Shown one piece after another: positions 1 through 8,007 of a DNA stretch of 64,000 bases (within the stretch, counting starts at the first letter, position 1; each line of letters begins with the position of its first letter). Below the pieces are notes generated by a model that searched no databases, had not been told where the DNA came from, and saw nothing but the letters and a program-made list of their open reading frames with translations. The position numbers were made by a program, and so were the translations under genes. Origin of the DNA: CAWCFV01 sp963794995 (GTDB lineage Bacteria > Actinomycetota > Actinomycetes > JACCUZ01); contig CAWCFV010000002.1 of assembly GCA_963794995.1 (NCBI GenBank), positions 3,348,001 to 3,412,000 on the forward strand, given 5' to 3'.

Positions 1-204
1 TCGCTGGCGCAGATGGCGCTGGCCTGGATCCTGCGAGACCCGCGCATCACGTCGGTGCTCATCGGGGCCAGCAGCGTGGACCAGCTCGACGACAACCTGG
101 CCGCGGTCGAGCGGCTCGGCTTCACCGACGACGAGCTCGCCACGATCGACGGGCATGCCGTCGACTCGGGCATCAACCTCTGGGCCCGGTCCTCGGCGAC
201 CTGA
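1..204 (+). CDS. Aldo/keto reductase, C-terminal fragment (5' end outside window)
   Basis: Only the last 67 codons are in the window; the frame is open from base 1. The residues match the C-terminal end of aldo/keto reductases: an MALAWIL helix, the VLIGASSVDQLDDNL stretch that in this family lies by the 2'-phosphate of NADPH, and a short closing helix. Family members are cytoplasmic TIM-barrel enzymes that reduce aldehydes or ketones with NADPH. The IGASS..QLDDN pattern suggests the YghZ / potassium-channel-beta-like branch, but the substrate cannot be told from this piece. The catalytic Asp, Tyr, Lys and His lie upstream of the window. Confidence 0.85.
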   Translation, partial: SLAQMALAWILRDPRITSVLIGASSVDQLDDNLAAVERLGFTDDELATIDGHAVDSGINLWARSSAT

Positions 205-257
205 TCGGCGGGGGTGCGACCGGCACGGCCCCGGGTGCGCCGGTTAGGGTCGGACCG

Positions 258-632
258 GTGGAGGAGACCAGGGCCCGGCGGGTGGTCGACGCGCTGCGCG
301 AGCGCGGCGTCGACGCCCGGCTGGAGAAGGTGAACGTCTACCAGTTCGGCATCGCCGTGCGGCTCTCCGGCGGCCGCACCGCGGTCTGGGACAGCGACGG
401 GACCCTGCACCTCGAGGCGCAGGTGATGGCCAACGGGATGCTGGTGGGCTTCGTCCCCCAGATCGAGGGGTCCGAGGACTTCGACGACGACCAGGTCGTC
501 CAGGCCATCGTGGGCACCGACTACGACCAGCCGGTCGCGCGCCGGCGCACGACCGCCCCGGCCCCGGCCGCACCCCTGCCCCGCGAGGGCGGGGTGTTCC
601 GCCGCTTCCTCGGCGGCTTCCGCCACGACTGA
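258..632 (+). CDS. Conserved hypothetical protein, 124 aa
   Basis: I do not recognise this protein. It starts with GTG and has three visible parts: an amphipathic N-terminal helix (residues 2-20), a compact alpha/beta segment to about residue 90 with the patterns RLSGGRTAVWDSDGTLHLE and an acidic EGSEDFDDDQVV, and a low-complexity Arg/Ala/Pro linker ending in GGVFRRFLGGFRHD. There is no signal peptide or membrane segment, so it should be cytoplasmic. It sits between the aldo/keto reductase and a convergent transporter gene and is separated from the latter by a large inverted repeat (667-740). Codon use is typical of the region, which supports a real gene; function is unknown. Confidence 0.65.
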   Translation: MEETRARRVVDALRERGVDARLEKVNVYQFGIAVRLSGGRTAVWDSDGTLHLEAQVMANGMLVGFVPQIEGSEDFDDDQVVQAIVGTDYDQPVARRRTTAPAPAAPLPREGGVFRRFLGGFRHD

Positions 633-666
633 CCCGCCCGCCCCCCGTGCGGGACCGTGCGGGACC

Positions 667-740
667 GCTCGTTTGCGACATCGTTCACCGACACGCCGTA
701 CCGGCTGTCGGCGTGTCGGGGACCCAGGTCGCAAACGAGC
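667..740. repeat. Nested inverted repeat between convergent genes
   Basis: Outer arms GCTCGTTTGCGAC (667-679) and GTCGCAAACGAGC (728-740) are perfect 13-bp complements. Inner arms CCGACACGCC (688-697) and GGCGTGTCGG (710-719) are perfect 10-bp complements around a 12-nt loop. The whole forms a two-stage hairpin with small internal loops of 8 nt each. It lies between the ends of two convergent genes, so a bidirectional terminator is the simplest role; an interspersed REP-like element is the alternative. No second copy was noticed in this window. Confidence 0.7.
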
Positions 741-753
741 GCTGGGGGTGGGG

Positions 754-2112
754 TCAGGTGGTGGTGTCGAGGTCGGTGGCGGCCAGGCGGGCCCGGGTGG
801 CGCGCTCCCGGACGGCGTGCTCGTCGGTCTGCGCGTCGTAGTGCCAGAAGTCCCGCAGCCAGGCGGTGGTCGCGGCCACGCCCACCACGCACAGCACGCC
901 GCCGCTGACGATCGAGGCGCGCACCGAGGTGGCGTCGGCCACCAGGCCCGAGCGGGCCTGGCCGCCCAGCGGGCCCACCGAGTACGAGAGCATCTCGATG
1001 CCGGCCAGCCGGCCGCGCTTCTCGTCGGGGATCGTCTGGTGCCAGATGGTGGCCCGGAAGATGCCGCTGACCATGTCCGCGCCCCCGGCCACCACGAGGA
1101 ACACCAGCGCGACCCAGACCGACGGGGCGAGGCCGGCGAGGGCGATCGCCCCGCCCCAGACCATCGAGGCGACCACGACGGCGCGCCCGTGGTGGCGGAA
1201 GCGCGACGTCCAGCCGCTGGTCAGGGTCGCGAGCAGGGTGCCGACGCTCTCCGCCGTGTACAGCAGGCCCAGCGCCGTCGGCTTCTCGAGGACGTCCTGC
1301 GCGAAGGCGGGGAACAGCACGATCGGCATCGCCATGAACATCGCGACCATGTCGATGACATAGGTGCCGAGCAGGTCCTTGCGCCCGACGGCGTACCGGA
1401 TGCCCTCGACGATGGCGGCAACGCTCGGCGGCGTGCTGCTGTCGGTCGGCGGGTAGCGGCGCAGGGCGGCGAACAACATCGTGGCGAGCACCAGGCCGAC
1501 GGTGTCGACGGCGAACGCCCAGCCCACCCCGGCAGTGCTCACCAGCAGCCCGCCCAGGGCCGGGCCGAGCAGCGTGCCGATCTGCATGCCCAGGGTCGAC
1601 ACCGACACGGCGGCGGGCAGCTCGTCGTGGCGGACCGTCCGCGGGATCAGCGCCTCGCGGCTGGGCCGCTGCAGCGACTGGGCGATGGAGAGGAAGAACC
1701 CGACCGCGTAGATGGCCCACACGCTGGGGCGGTCGAGCACGGCATTGACCAGCAGGGCCGCCGTGAGCACCACCTGTGCGACGGCCGTCCAGACGAGCAG
1801 GGTGCGACGGTCCACGTGGTCGGCCAGCGCGCCGCCGTAGAGGCCGAACACGACGAGCGGGACCAGCCCGACCAGCCCCATGGCTCCGACGGCGAAGTTC
1901 GACCCGGTCAGCTGGTAGATCTGGAACGGCAGGGCGACGTAGCTGACCATGCCGCCCAGGTAGAACACCGTCCCGGCCCAGAACAGCAGCCGGAAGTCCC
2001 GCGAGGTGCGCAGCGGGGTGAGGTCGACCCGCAGGCCGGCGACCCGCTGCCGCAGCGTCCGGCGTGGCTCGGCCGGTGGCGGATCGTCGGGCACGAGGCC
2101 CCACGGTTCCAC
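754..2112 (-). CDS. MFS transporter (EntS/YfiS-like, MFS_3 type)
   Basis: Integral inner-membrane transporter of 452 aa with about 12 hydrophobic segments, of the major facilitator group related to enterobactin exporter EntS and Bacillus YfiS. The conserved loop between helices 2 and 3 is present (GGALADHVDRRTLL, matching G-x-x-x-D-x-x-x-R-R). Transport is expected to be proton-coupled efflux of a small molecule, but the substrate is not readable. I chose the GTG at 2112 (VEPWGLVPDD...), because the longer frame runs into the neighbouring upstream gene and its extra residues look random. The gene follows the DinB-like gene on the same strand with a 43-bp gap and may be cotranscribed. Confidence 0.85.
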   Translation of the reverse strand: MEPWGLVPDDPPPAEPRRTLRQRVAGLRVDLTPLRTSRDFRLLFWAGTVFYLGGMVSYVALPFQIYQLTGSNFAVGAMGLVGLVPLVVFGLYGGALADHVDRRTLLVWTAVAQVVLTAALLVNAVLDRPSVWAIYAVGFFLSIAQSLQRPSREALIPRTVRHDELPAAVSVSTLGMQIGTLLGPALGGLLVSTAGVGWAFAVDTVGLVLATMLFAALRRYPPTDSSTPPSVAAIVEGIRYAVGRKDLLGTYVIDMVAMFMAMPIVLFPAFAQDVLEKPTALGLLYTAESVGTLLATLTSGWTSRFRHHGRAVVVASMVWGGAIALAGLAPSVWVALVFLVVAGGADMVSGIFRATIWHQTIPDEKRGRLAGIEMLSYSVGPLGGQARSGLVADATSVRASIVSGGVLCVVGVAATTAWLRDFWHYDAQTDEHAVRERATRARLAATDLDTTT

Positions 2113-2155
2113 GCGGCGGCCGGTCCTGCACCCGGGTTGTCCGCCGTCGCGGGGG

Positions 2156-2842
2156 TCAGCCCGGTCCGCCCGGTCCCGGCTCCGACCTGTCCTCGACCTC
2201 CCACACGTGGTCGAGCACGTGCCAGGCGGCCCTGCGGAGGAACTGCCGCGGCGTCCAGCGCGCGCCGCCGGCACCGGGCGCACCGGCAGCACCGGCGCGC
2301 AGGACGTGCTCGATCCCGGCCCGGCAGGCGGTCACCGCGTCGGGGTCGCCGTGGAACGGCGGGTGCCGGACGCCGATGGTCCGGGCGTACGAGCGCTCGG
2401 CCTCGAGCACGTGCGCCACGACCGCGTCGCGGTCCCGACCGCCGCCGCGCGGACCCTTGCGCAGGAGGGCGGGCGCCTCGGTCGCGAGCCGGTCGAGCTC
2501 GGTCCAGGCCGCGCGCAGCAGGCGTACCTGGCGGTCCGCGTCGGCGGCGGTGAGCTCGCGCGCGTCGGTGCCGGCCGGGGCCGCTGGTGCCCCGAACTCC
2601 GTCGTCGCGCTCCCCGGCACCTGGTCCACGACGGTGAGCCCGTCGCCCGCCCCGGCAGGCAGCTCCACGCCGGCGAGGGCGGCCACGGCGGCGTAGCGAT
2701 CGGCGTAGGCCGCGAGCTCCCGCAGTGCGTCGTCGGGCGTGCGTCCGCTGCGGCACCAGCCGGGCCAGTCGACCGCCGAGGCGAAGGCCCGGCGGGGGGC
2801 GACCTCGAGGGTCACCTCGGTGCGGTGGCCGGCCGGCGACAT
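2156..2842 (-). CDS. HicB-like / DinB-like two-part conserved protein, 228 aa
   Basis: The first 60 residues (EVAPRRAFASAVDWPGWCRSG) look like the small HicB-type beta-alpha fold that ends in a cluster of helices. The C-terminal half has the pattern of a DinB / mycothiol-dependent maleylpyruvate isomerase-like four-helix bundle, ending in WTPRQFLRRAAWHVLDHVW with conserved His residues near the end. Proteins of this layout are common in actinobacteria but have no established reaction. ATG at 2842 is chosen because it is the last start before the divergent amidase gene (66-bp gap). The protein has no export signal. Function is unproven; DNA-binding is not implied by the HicB resemblance. Confidence 0.7.
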   Translation of the reverse strand: MSPAGHRTEVTLEVAPRRAFASAVDWPGWCRSGRTPDDALRELAAYADRYAAVAALAGVELPAGAGDGLTVVDQVPGSATTEFGAPAAPAGTDARELTAADADRQVRLLRAAWTELDRLATEAPALLRKGPRGGGRDRDAVVAHVLEAERSYARTIGVRHPPFHGDPDAVTACRAGIEHVLRAGAAGAPGAGGARWTPRQFLRRAAWHVLDHVWEVEDRSEPGPGGPG

Positions 2843-2908
2843 GGGCCGAGCATGCCGCAGCCCGGACGAGCTCGCCCGCTGCGGGGCGCGGTAGGGCAGG
2901 CTCGCGGG

Positions 2909-3661
2909 GTGCGCACCCGGCTGCTCGTCGCCTGGCTGGCGGTGCTGGCCGCTGTCGCCGGGGCCGTCGCCGCCCCGGCCGCTGCGGCGCCGCTGCCGCT
3001 CGCCGGCCGGGTGGTCGTCCTCGACCCCGGGCACCAGCTCGGCAACAGCAGGCACCCGGCCCAGATCCGCCGGCCGGTGTACGTGGGCCTCTGGAAGCCG
3101 TGCAACACCACCGGGACCGCGACGGCCGAAGGCTTCCCGGAGGCGACCTTCACCTGGCGCACCGCCCGTGCGCTGGCCCGGCGGCTGCGAGCACTCGGCG
3201 CCACCGTCCGGATGACCCGGACCACCAACTCCCTCGACGACTGGGGCCCGTGCATCGATGCCCGGGGCCGGTTCGGGGCCCGGGTCGGCGCCGACCTCGC
3301 CGTCTCCCTGCACGGTGACGGGGCGGCCGCCTCGACGCACGGGTTCTTCGTGATCCGGCCCGGGCGCCGGGTCGGCTGGACCGACGACATCATGGGCCGC
3401 TCCCGGCGTCTCGCCCTGCGCGTCCGCGCCGGCCTCGTCGGGGCCGGCTTCGAGGTCTCCTCGGCGTACGGCGGCGACGGGCTCGACGTCCGGCGCGACC
3501 TCGGCACGCTCAACGCCGCCGACGTCCCGACGGTGCTCGTGGAGCTGGGCAACATGCGCAACCGGGGTGACGCGCGCTGCATGACCTCGGCTCGGTGCCG
3601 CGACCGGTACGCCCGCGGGGTGGCTGCGGGGGTCCTCGCGCAGCTGGCCCGCCGCTCCTGA
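2909..3661 (+). CDS. Exported N-acetylmuramoyl-L-alanine amidase (Amidase_3)
   Basis: The 250-residue protein begins with a typical signal peptide (basic MRTRLL, hydrophobic core, Ala-rich cleavage region near residue 27). Then comes an Amidase_3 zinc amidase domain: VVVLDPGHQ carries the first zinc His, a conserved Glu follows in EGFPEATFTW, SLHGDGA gives the second His, and VLVELGNMRN supplies the catalytic Glu. These enzymes cut the bond between muramic acid and L-alanine in peptidoglycan and act outside the membrane. The frame is open much farther upstream, but GTG at 2909 is the only start that gives a clean signal peptide. It is divergent from the DinB-like gene. Confidence 0.9.
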   Translation: MRTRLLVAWLAVLAAVAGAVAAPAAAAPLPLAGRVVVLDPGHQLGNSRHPAQIRRPVYVGLWKPCNTTGTATAEGFPEATFTWRTARALARRLRALGATVRMTRTTNSLDDWGPCIDARGRFGARVGADLAVSLHGDGAAASTHGFFVIRPGRRVGWTDDIMGRSRRLALRVRAGLVGAGFEVSSAYGGDGLDVRRDLGTLNAADVPTVLVELGNMRNRGDARCMTSARCRDRYARGVAAGVLAQLARRS

Positions 3662-3736
3662 CGGGTATCCCGGAGGCGGGCCGCGGCCGGGACCCGCCAG
3701 GATGGGCCCATCGACGACGAGGGGCAGGTGCGGACC

Positions 3737-3919
3737 GTGGCGGCCAAGAAGCCCGCGAAGACCGAGAACGACGTGCAGCGCAGGATGCGGGAGGCGTTGG
3801 AGGCCAAGCAGGCCAGGGACCGTGCCGCGCACGGCGAGGACCACCTCGGTGGTCACGGCGTCAGCGCCTCGACCAACGACGTGACCAAGCGCCAGTTCCG
3901 CCGCAAGTCCGGCGGCTGA
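3737..3919 (+). CDS. DUF5302 family small protein, 60 aa
   Basis: A short, charged, cytoplasmic protein rich in Lys, Arg, Glu and His, with the C-terminal FRRKSGG that marks the actinobacterial DUF5302 family. It is predicted to be a helix (ENDVQRRMREALEAKQ) followed by a disordered tail. The family has no known function. GTG at 3737 gives the family-like N-terminus MAAKKPAK and stands 12 nt after GAGGGG; GTG at 3728 in the same frame is an alternative but is too close to that ribosome-binding site. It is convergent with the EamA transporter gene with a 9-bp gap. Confidence 0.75.
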   Translation: MAAKKPAKTENDVQRRMREALEAKQARDRAAHGEDHLGGHGVSASTNDVTKRQFRRKSGG

Positions 3920-3928
3920 GGGGGGCGC

Positions 3929-4852
3929 TCAGGGCTCGGCGACCACGCATGGCTCGGGTCTGTCCCGCCGCGTCCCGGCGCCGGGGCCGGTGCTGCCGGC
4001 CGGCGACCGGCGGGTGGCGAGCACCGAACCGGCGAGGATCAACCCGAACCCGACCGCGGTCGCGGCGGTGAGACTCTCGTCGAGCAGGCTCACCCCGAGC
4101 AGCAGCGCGACCGCCGGGTTGACGTAGGTGATGACCGTCGCCCGCGTCGGGCCGACCTCGGCGATCAGGGCGAAGAACACGACGAAGGCCAGCGCCGTGC
4201 AGACGACGGCCAGGCCGGCGACCGAGACCACCACGTCGGTCGAGGGCCAGCGACCGGGGGCCTGCGCGAGGCCGACCGGCAGGTACGCCACCGCCGTGAC
4301 CCCCAGGGAGGCGGTGATGACCCCGATGCCCGGCAGGTGCGCGAGCCAGCGGGACAGGATCAGCGGCCCGACCGCGTAGCAGACGGCGACCACCGCCACC
4401 GCCAGCACGGCACCCGTGTCACCGCCGCCGACCTCGAAGCCGACCAGGGCGGCCACGCCGGCGAACCCGACCAGCAGCCCGAGCAGCCGGCGGCCGTCGA
4501 GCCGGTCGTCGGAGCGGGTCGCCACGGCGAGTGCGGCACCGACGAGGGGGACGCCGGCGATGAGCAGCCCCGTGAGCGAGCTGGACAGGCTCTGCTCGGC
4601 GACGCCCAGCAGCAGCCAGGGGGCCATGATCTCCACGGCCGCGAAGGCGAGCAGCGGGCGCCACGCCCGGGCCACGTCCGGCAGCCGACCCCGGCTCACG
4701 GCCAGCGGCAGCAGCAGCAGCGTCGCGAGCAGGGTGCGGGCCAGGACCAGGGTGCTCGGGGTCAGCTCGTCGACGGCCACCTTGATGAGCAGGTACGGCA
4801 CGCCCCAGATCACGCCCATGGCGGCGAAGAGGACCCAGCCCCGCCTGCTCAC
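3929..4852 (-). CDS. EamA/DMT family transporter (RhaT-like)
   Basis: A 307-residue membrane protein with about ten hydrophobic segments in two EamA repeats. The N-terminal repeat starts with GVIWGVPYLLIKVAVDEL and the second ends with the family pattern YVNPAVALLLG..LLDE. Family members export amino acids or other metabolites, or take up nucleotide sugars; nothing here fixes the substrate. I chose GTG at 4852 because GGAGG stands exactly 7 nt before it; the ATG at 4927 in the same frame would add a hydrophilic Gly/Pro-rich leader. It is divergent from the GGDEF/EAL gene with about 160 bp between them, which must hold both promoters. Confidence 0.85.
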   Translation of the reverse strand: MSRRGWVLFAAMGVIWGVPYLLIKVAVDELTPSTLVLARTLLATLLLLPLAVSRGRLPDVARAWRPLLAFAAVEIMAPWLLLGVAEQSLSSSLTGLLIAGVPLVGAALAVATRSDDRLDGRRLLGLLVGFAGVAALVGFEVGGGDTGAVLAVAVVAVCYAVGPLILSRWLAHLPGIGVITASLGVTAVAYLPVGLAQAPGRWPSTDVVVSVAGLAVVCTALAFVVFFALIAEVGPTRATVITYVNPAVALLLGVSLLDESLTAATAVGFGLILAGSVLATRRSPAGSTGPGAGTRRDRPEPCVVAEP

Positions 4853-5012
4853 CGCCGCACCTCCGTACCGCTCGCTCACCGACACCGCCGGCCCGGCCGG
4901 CCCGCCGCGCCGACCTGACAGCAGCAAGTGTGGACCATGCCCCTGACAGGTCCGGGTGGGCGGGCACGCAGGGAGGGCTCAGGGTCCTGGCCGGTCGCGC
5001 CGATGGGGGAAC

Positions 5013-7385
5013 GTGTCGCCCGTTGCGTCCCGCTACCCCGGCCGGCGCACCGTCGTCTGGACGGTGCGCGTCGTCGGTGTGGCCCTGGCCGGCGTGGTCC
5101 TCACCTCGGCGGCGGGCTCGTACCTGGCCAGGACGGTCACCGCGCTCGCGGCGGCCGCGGTGCTGCTGGTCGCCGCGCGCCGCGCGGACGACCTCGGTGC
5201 CGCCCGCCGCCTGCTCGCGGGCGCCCTGCTGGTCGGCGCGCTCTCCGGCGTGGTGTCGGCGGCGCACCTGGCCGTCACCGGCCAGCCGCCGGCGACGGGC
5301 TGGCTCTCGGACTGGATCTACCTCTGCTACGTGCCCCTGGCGGTCGCCGGTGCGCTCGCGCTGCCCCGGGAGGCCGGCCGGGGCAGCACCGCGGTCCGCA
5401 CGCTCGCGGACGGGGTGGTCGCCGCCGCCTCGCTGTGGTTCCTCATCTCGGTCTTCGTGCTCGAGCCGCACGACCTGGATGCCGGGCTGTCCTGGTCGGC
5501 GAAGGCAGTGACCCTCGCGTACCCGGTCGTCCCCGCGTTCGTGCTGGCGGTGCTCCTCTCGGTGCTGCCCCGCGTCCCGCCGCCGGCCCGTCCGCTCCTG
5601 CTGCGGGCGTGCATCGGGCTGGCACTGCTCGGTGTCTCGGACATGGCGTTCACCCTGGCGGCCGCCGGTTCCGGGTACGACCCAGCCTCGTGGGTGGCCG
5701 CGCTCAACCAGCTCGGGCTGCTGGCGCTGCTCGACGCGGCCCTGGTCGGCAGCGCCCCTGCCGGCGGGGACGCGCAGCCCCGAGCCGGGTCGCCCTGGTC
5801 CTCGACGCGGTGGCAGGCGGTGCCGTACGTCCCGATGGCGCTCGCGCTGGGCGCCGTCGCGTGGGAGGCCGGTCACGGCACCGACCTGCCGGTCGTCCGG
5901 ATGCCGGCGATCGTGGTCGTCGGGGTCGGGGTGCTCGTGCGGCACCTGGCCGAGAGCCGCGAGACCGGGCAGCTGCTGACGACCCTCGCGGCGCGCGAGC
6001 GGCATGCGCGGCTGCTCGCGACCACCGACTCGCTGACGGGGCTGCCGAACCGGCTGGCCTTCCTCGAGGCGATGGACGCGGCGCTGCGGGACCCGGCCTG
6101 CCACCCGGTGGCGGTGGCCCTGCTCGACCTCAACGACTTCAAGGACATCAACGACACGCACGGGCACGACACCGGTGACGAGGTGCTGCGCCACACCGCG
6201 GCGCGGCTGCGTACGGCGGTGCCGGCGGGCGGGGCGGTGGCCCGGCTCGGCGGCGACGAGTTCGCGGCGTTCGCCCCGGCCACCCCGGACGGCGGCCGGG
6301 GGCTCGGCGCCGTGGTGGCGGCGGCCTTCGACGCGCCGATGGTGGTGGGCACCAGGCCTTTCGCGGTGCGGCCGTCGGTCGGGGTGGTCGTCGACGAGCG
6401 ACCGGTCGGTGCCTCCCGCGCCGGCGACGCGGCCCACCTGCTGGCGCACGCCGACGTGGCCATGTACGAGGCGAAGGGGACCAAGGCGACCCAGACGGTG
6501 CCGGTGGCGGTGCTCACCGGTCGGGCCCGCGCGTCGGCGGCGGCCACCATCACGATCCGGGAGGAGGTCAGCACGCCGGACCTCGCCCAGTTCCGGCTGG
6601 TCTACCAGCCCGTGGTCGACCTGGTCAGCGGTGAGATCCGCGCCGTCGAGGCGCTGCTGCGATGGCAGCACCCGGTGTACGGCGACATCAGCCCGGCCAC
6701 GTTCATCCCCCTCGCCGAGCGGGTCGGGAGTGTCGGCGTCCTGGGCGACTTCGTCCTGCACACCGCGCTCGACGACCTGGCGAGCTGGGTGGCGGCGGGC
6801 GCGCCCGCGATCACGGTCGGCGTCAACGTGTCCCCGCGGCAGCTCACCGACCCGGGGCTGCCGGACTCGCTGGTCGCCGCCCTCGCCCGGCGAGGGCTGC
6901 GACCCGGGATGCTCGGCGTCGAGGTCACCGAGGAGGCGATCGTCGACGACATCGACGCCGTCGCCGACGTGGTGGCGGCGCTGCGCGAGTCCGGCATCCA
7001 CGTCGCGGTGGACGACTTCGGCACCGGCTACTCGTCGCTGCGCTACCTGCGCCGGTTCGCCGCCGACATCGTGAAGATCGACAAGGAGTTCGTGCAGGCC
7101 GCGCCGGACGAGCCGCGGACCGATGCCCTCGTGGGCTCGGTGGTGACGATGGCCCAGGCGCTGGACGTGGTGTGCGTCGCGGAGGGCATCGAGACCCTCG
7201 AGCAGCTGGCGCTGGTCCGGGCCCGGGGCTGCCACTTCGGTCAGGGCTTCCTGCTGGCGCGGCCCATGCCGGCCGACCAGGTCGAGCGGCTGCTCGTCGA
7301 GCGGCACGTCTACCCGGTCGGGCTCACGACCCCGGAGCACCTGCCGGACGCCACCGTCCTCCCGCTGCTGCGGTCGGGCACCTGA
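5013..7385 (+). CDS. Membrane-anchored GGDEF-EAL cyclic-di-GMP enzyme
   Basis: A 790-residue protein with about nine hydrophobic segments in residues 12-310, then a GGDEF domain (about 335-500; motif intact at 413-417, LGGDEF) and an EAL domain (about 515-775). The EAL domain keeps EALLRW (546-551), the Asn of NVSPRQL, EVTEEAI, the VDDFGTGYSSL loop, the Lys of IVKIDKEFV and AEGIET, so phosphodiesterase chemistry looks intact. The GGDEF domain can in principle make c-di-GMP, but the inhibitory RxxD site five residues before the motif is absent. The membrane part probably senses a signal. GTG at 5013 follows GGGGGA; an earlier in-frame GTG at 4956 is possible. Confidence 0.92.
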   Translation: MSPVASRYPGRRTVVWTVRVVGVALAGVVLTSAAGSYLARTVTALAAAAVLLVAARRADDLGAARRLLAGALLVGALSGVVSAAHLAVTGQPPATGWLSDWIYLCYVPLAVAGALALPREAGRGSTAVRTLADGVVAAASLWFLISVFVLEPHDLDAGLSWSAKAVTLAYPVVPAFVLAVLLSVLPRVPPPARPLLLRACIGLALLGVSDMAFTLAAAGSGYDPASWVAALNQLGLLALLDAALVGSAPAGGDAQPRAGSPWSSTRWQAVPYVPMALALGAVAWEAGHGTDLPVVRMPAIVVVGVGVLVRHLAESRETGQLLTTLAARERHARLLATTDSLTGLPNRLAFLEAMDAALRDPACHPVAVALLDLNDFKDINDTHGHDTGDEVLRHTAARLRTAVPAGGAVARLGGDEFAAFAPATPDGGRGLGAVVAAAFDAPMVVGTRPFAVRPSVGVVVDERPVGASRAGDAAHLLAHADVAMYEAKGTKATQTVPVAVLTGRARASAAATITIREEVSTPDLAQFRLVYQPVVDLVSGEIRAVEALLRWQHPVYGDISPATFIPLAERVGSVGVLGDFVLHTALDDLASWVAAGAPAITVGVNVSPRQLTDPGLPDSLVAALARRGLRPGMLGVEVTEEAIVDDIDAVADVVAALRESGIHVAVDDFGTGYSSLRYLRRFAADIVKIDKEFVQAAPDEPRTDALVGSVVTMAQALDVVCVAEGIETLEQLALVRARGCHFGQGFLLARPMPADQVERLLVERHVYPVGLTTPEHLPDATVLPLLRSGT

Positions 7386-7394
7386 CCGGTCAGG
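7381..7394. terminator. 14-bp palindrome holding both stop codons of a convergent pair
   Basis: CCTGACCGGTCAGG is a perfect palindrome. It contains the TGA of the GGDEF-EAL gene (7383-7385) and the TGA of the GNAT gene on the other strand (7390-7392). The genes are only 4 bp apart, so it is the only structured element that could end both transcripts. No U-tract is present. Confidence 0.35.
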
Positions 7395-8007
7395 GCAGCG
7401 GTCGTCCCATCCAGACGACACCGGGGGACTCGGCCAGCTCGCGGAACCCCAGCCGCGGGTAGAAGGCCCGGGCGCGCACGTTGGCCGGCCCCACGCCCAG
7501 GTGCACCCCGGGCGCGCCCGCGGCGGCGAGCAGCCCGAGCAGGGCGATGACCAGCCGCCGTCCGTGCCCGACCCCCTGGCCGCGCGGCAGCAGGTCGACG
7601 TGCAGCTGGGCGGGGTGGTCGGCTACCACCTCGTCGGGCGACCGGGGCGGGTGGTGCACGAGGTGGGCGAGCCGCTGGTCCGGCGTCCTGCGCGTGGCGG
7701 GGTCGGTCGACCCGCCGGGGTCGTCGTAGCGGGAGCGCAGCGCCGGCCACCACCGCTGCTCGCAGGCCGCCTCGAAGCGGCGGGTGTCGCGGGTCCCGAG
7801 GGCGTAGCCGAGGATCCCCGCCCCGTCCTCCAGCACCAGCGCGTGCTCCGGCTCCAGCGCCAGGAACGGCCCGACCCAGAGGTGCCCCAGCAGGTCAGGG
7901 TCCCGGTGGCGACCGGTGGCGTCGGCGCCGTCGGCACCGGTGCGCAGGCACACGCCGTACAGCGCCGCGGCGTCCTCGGCCCGGGCGCCCCGCAGGGTCG
8001 CGCTCAC
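7390..8007 (-). CDS. GNAT family N-acetyltransferase
   Basis: A 205-residue cytoplasmic protein with a GNAT acetyl-CoA fold. The N-terminal LRGARAEDAAALYGVC is the usual first strand and helix, VDLLPRGQGVGHGRRLV is motif A with the Q/R-x-x-G-x-G pyrophosphate loop, and VGPANVRARAFYPRLGF is motif B. The middle part, with RYDDPGGSTDPATRRTPDQRL, resembles the acetyltransferase domain found behind bacterial O-GlcNAcase-like proteins. The acceptor is unknown. The GTG start at 8007 overlaps the stop of hutF by 4 bp, so translation is probably coupled; it is the last gene of the hutF operon and converges on the GGDEF-EAL gene. Confidence 0.85.
   Translation of the reverse strand: MSATLRGARAEDAAALYGVCLRTGADGADATGRHRDPDLLGHLWVGPFLALEPEHALVLEDGAGILGYALGTRDTRRFEAACEQRWWPALRSRYDDPGGSTDPATRRTPDQRLAHLVHHPPRSPDEVVADHPAQLHVDLLPRGQGVGHGRRLVIALLGLLAAAGAPGVHLGVGPANVRARAFYPRLGFRELAESPGVVWMGRPLP

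Noticed and set aside
4419..7421. A 1000-codon frame on the minus strand
   Set aside because: Antisense of the GGDEF-EAL gene and neighbours; composition is His/Arg/Gly rich without recognisable motifs.
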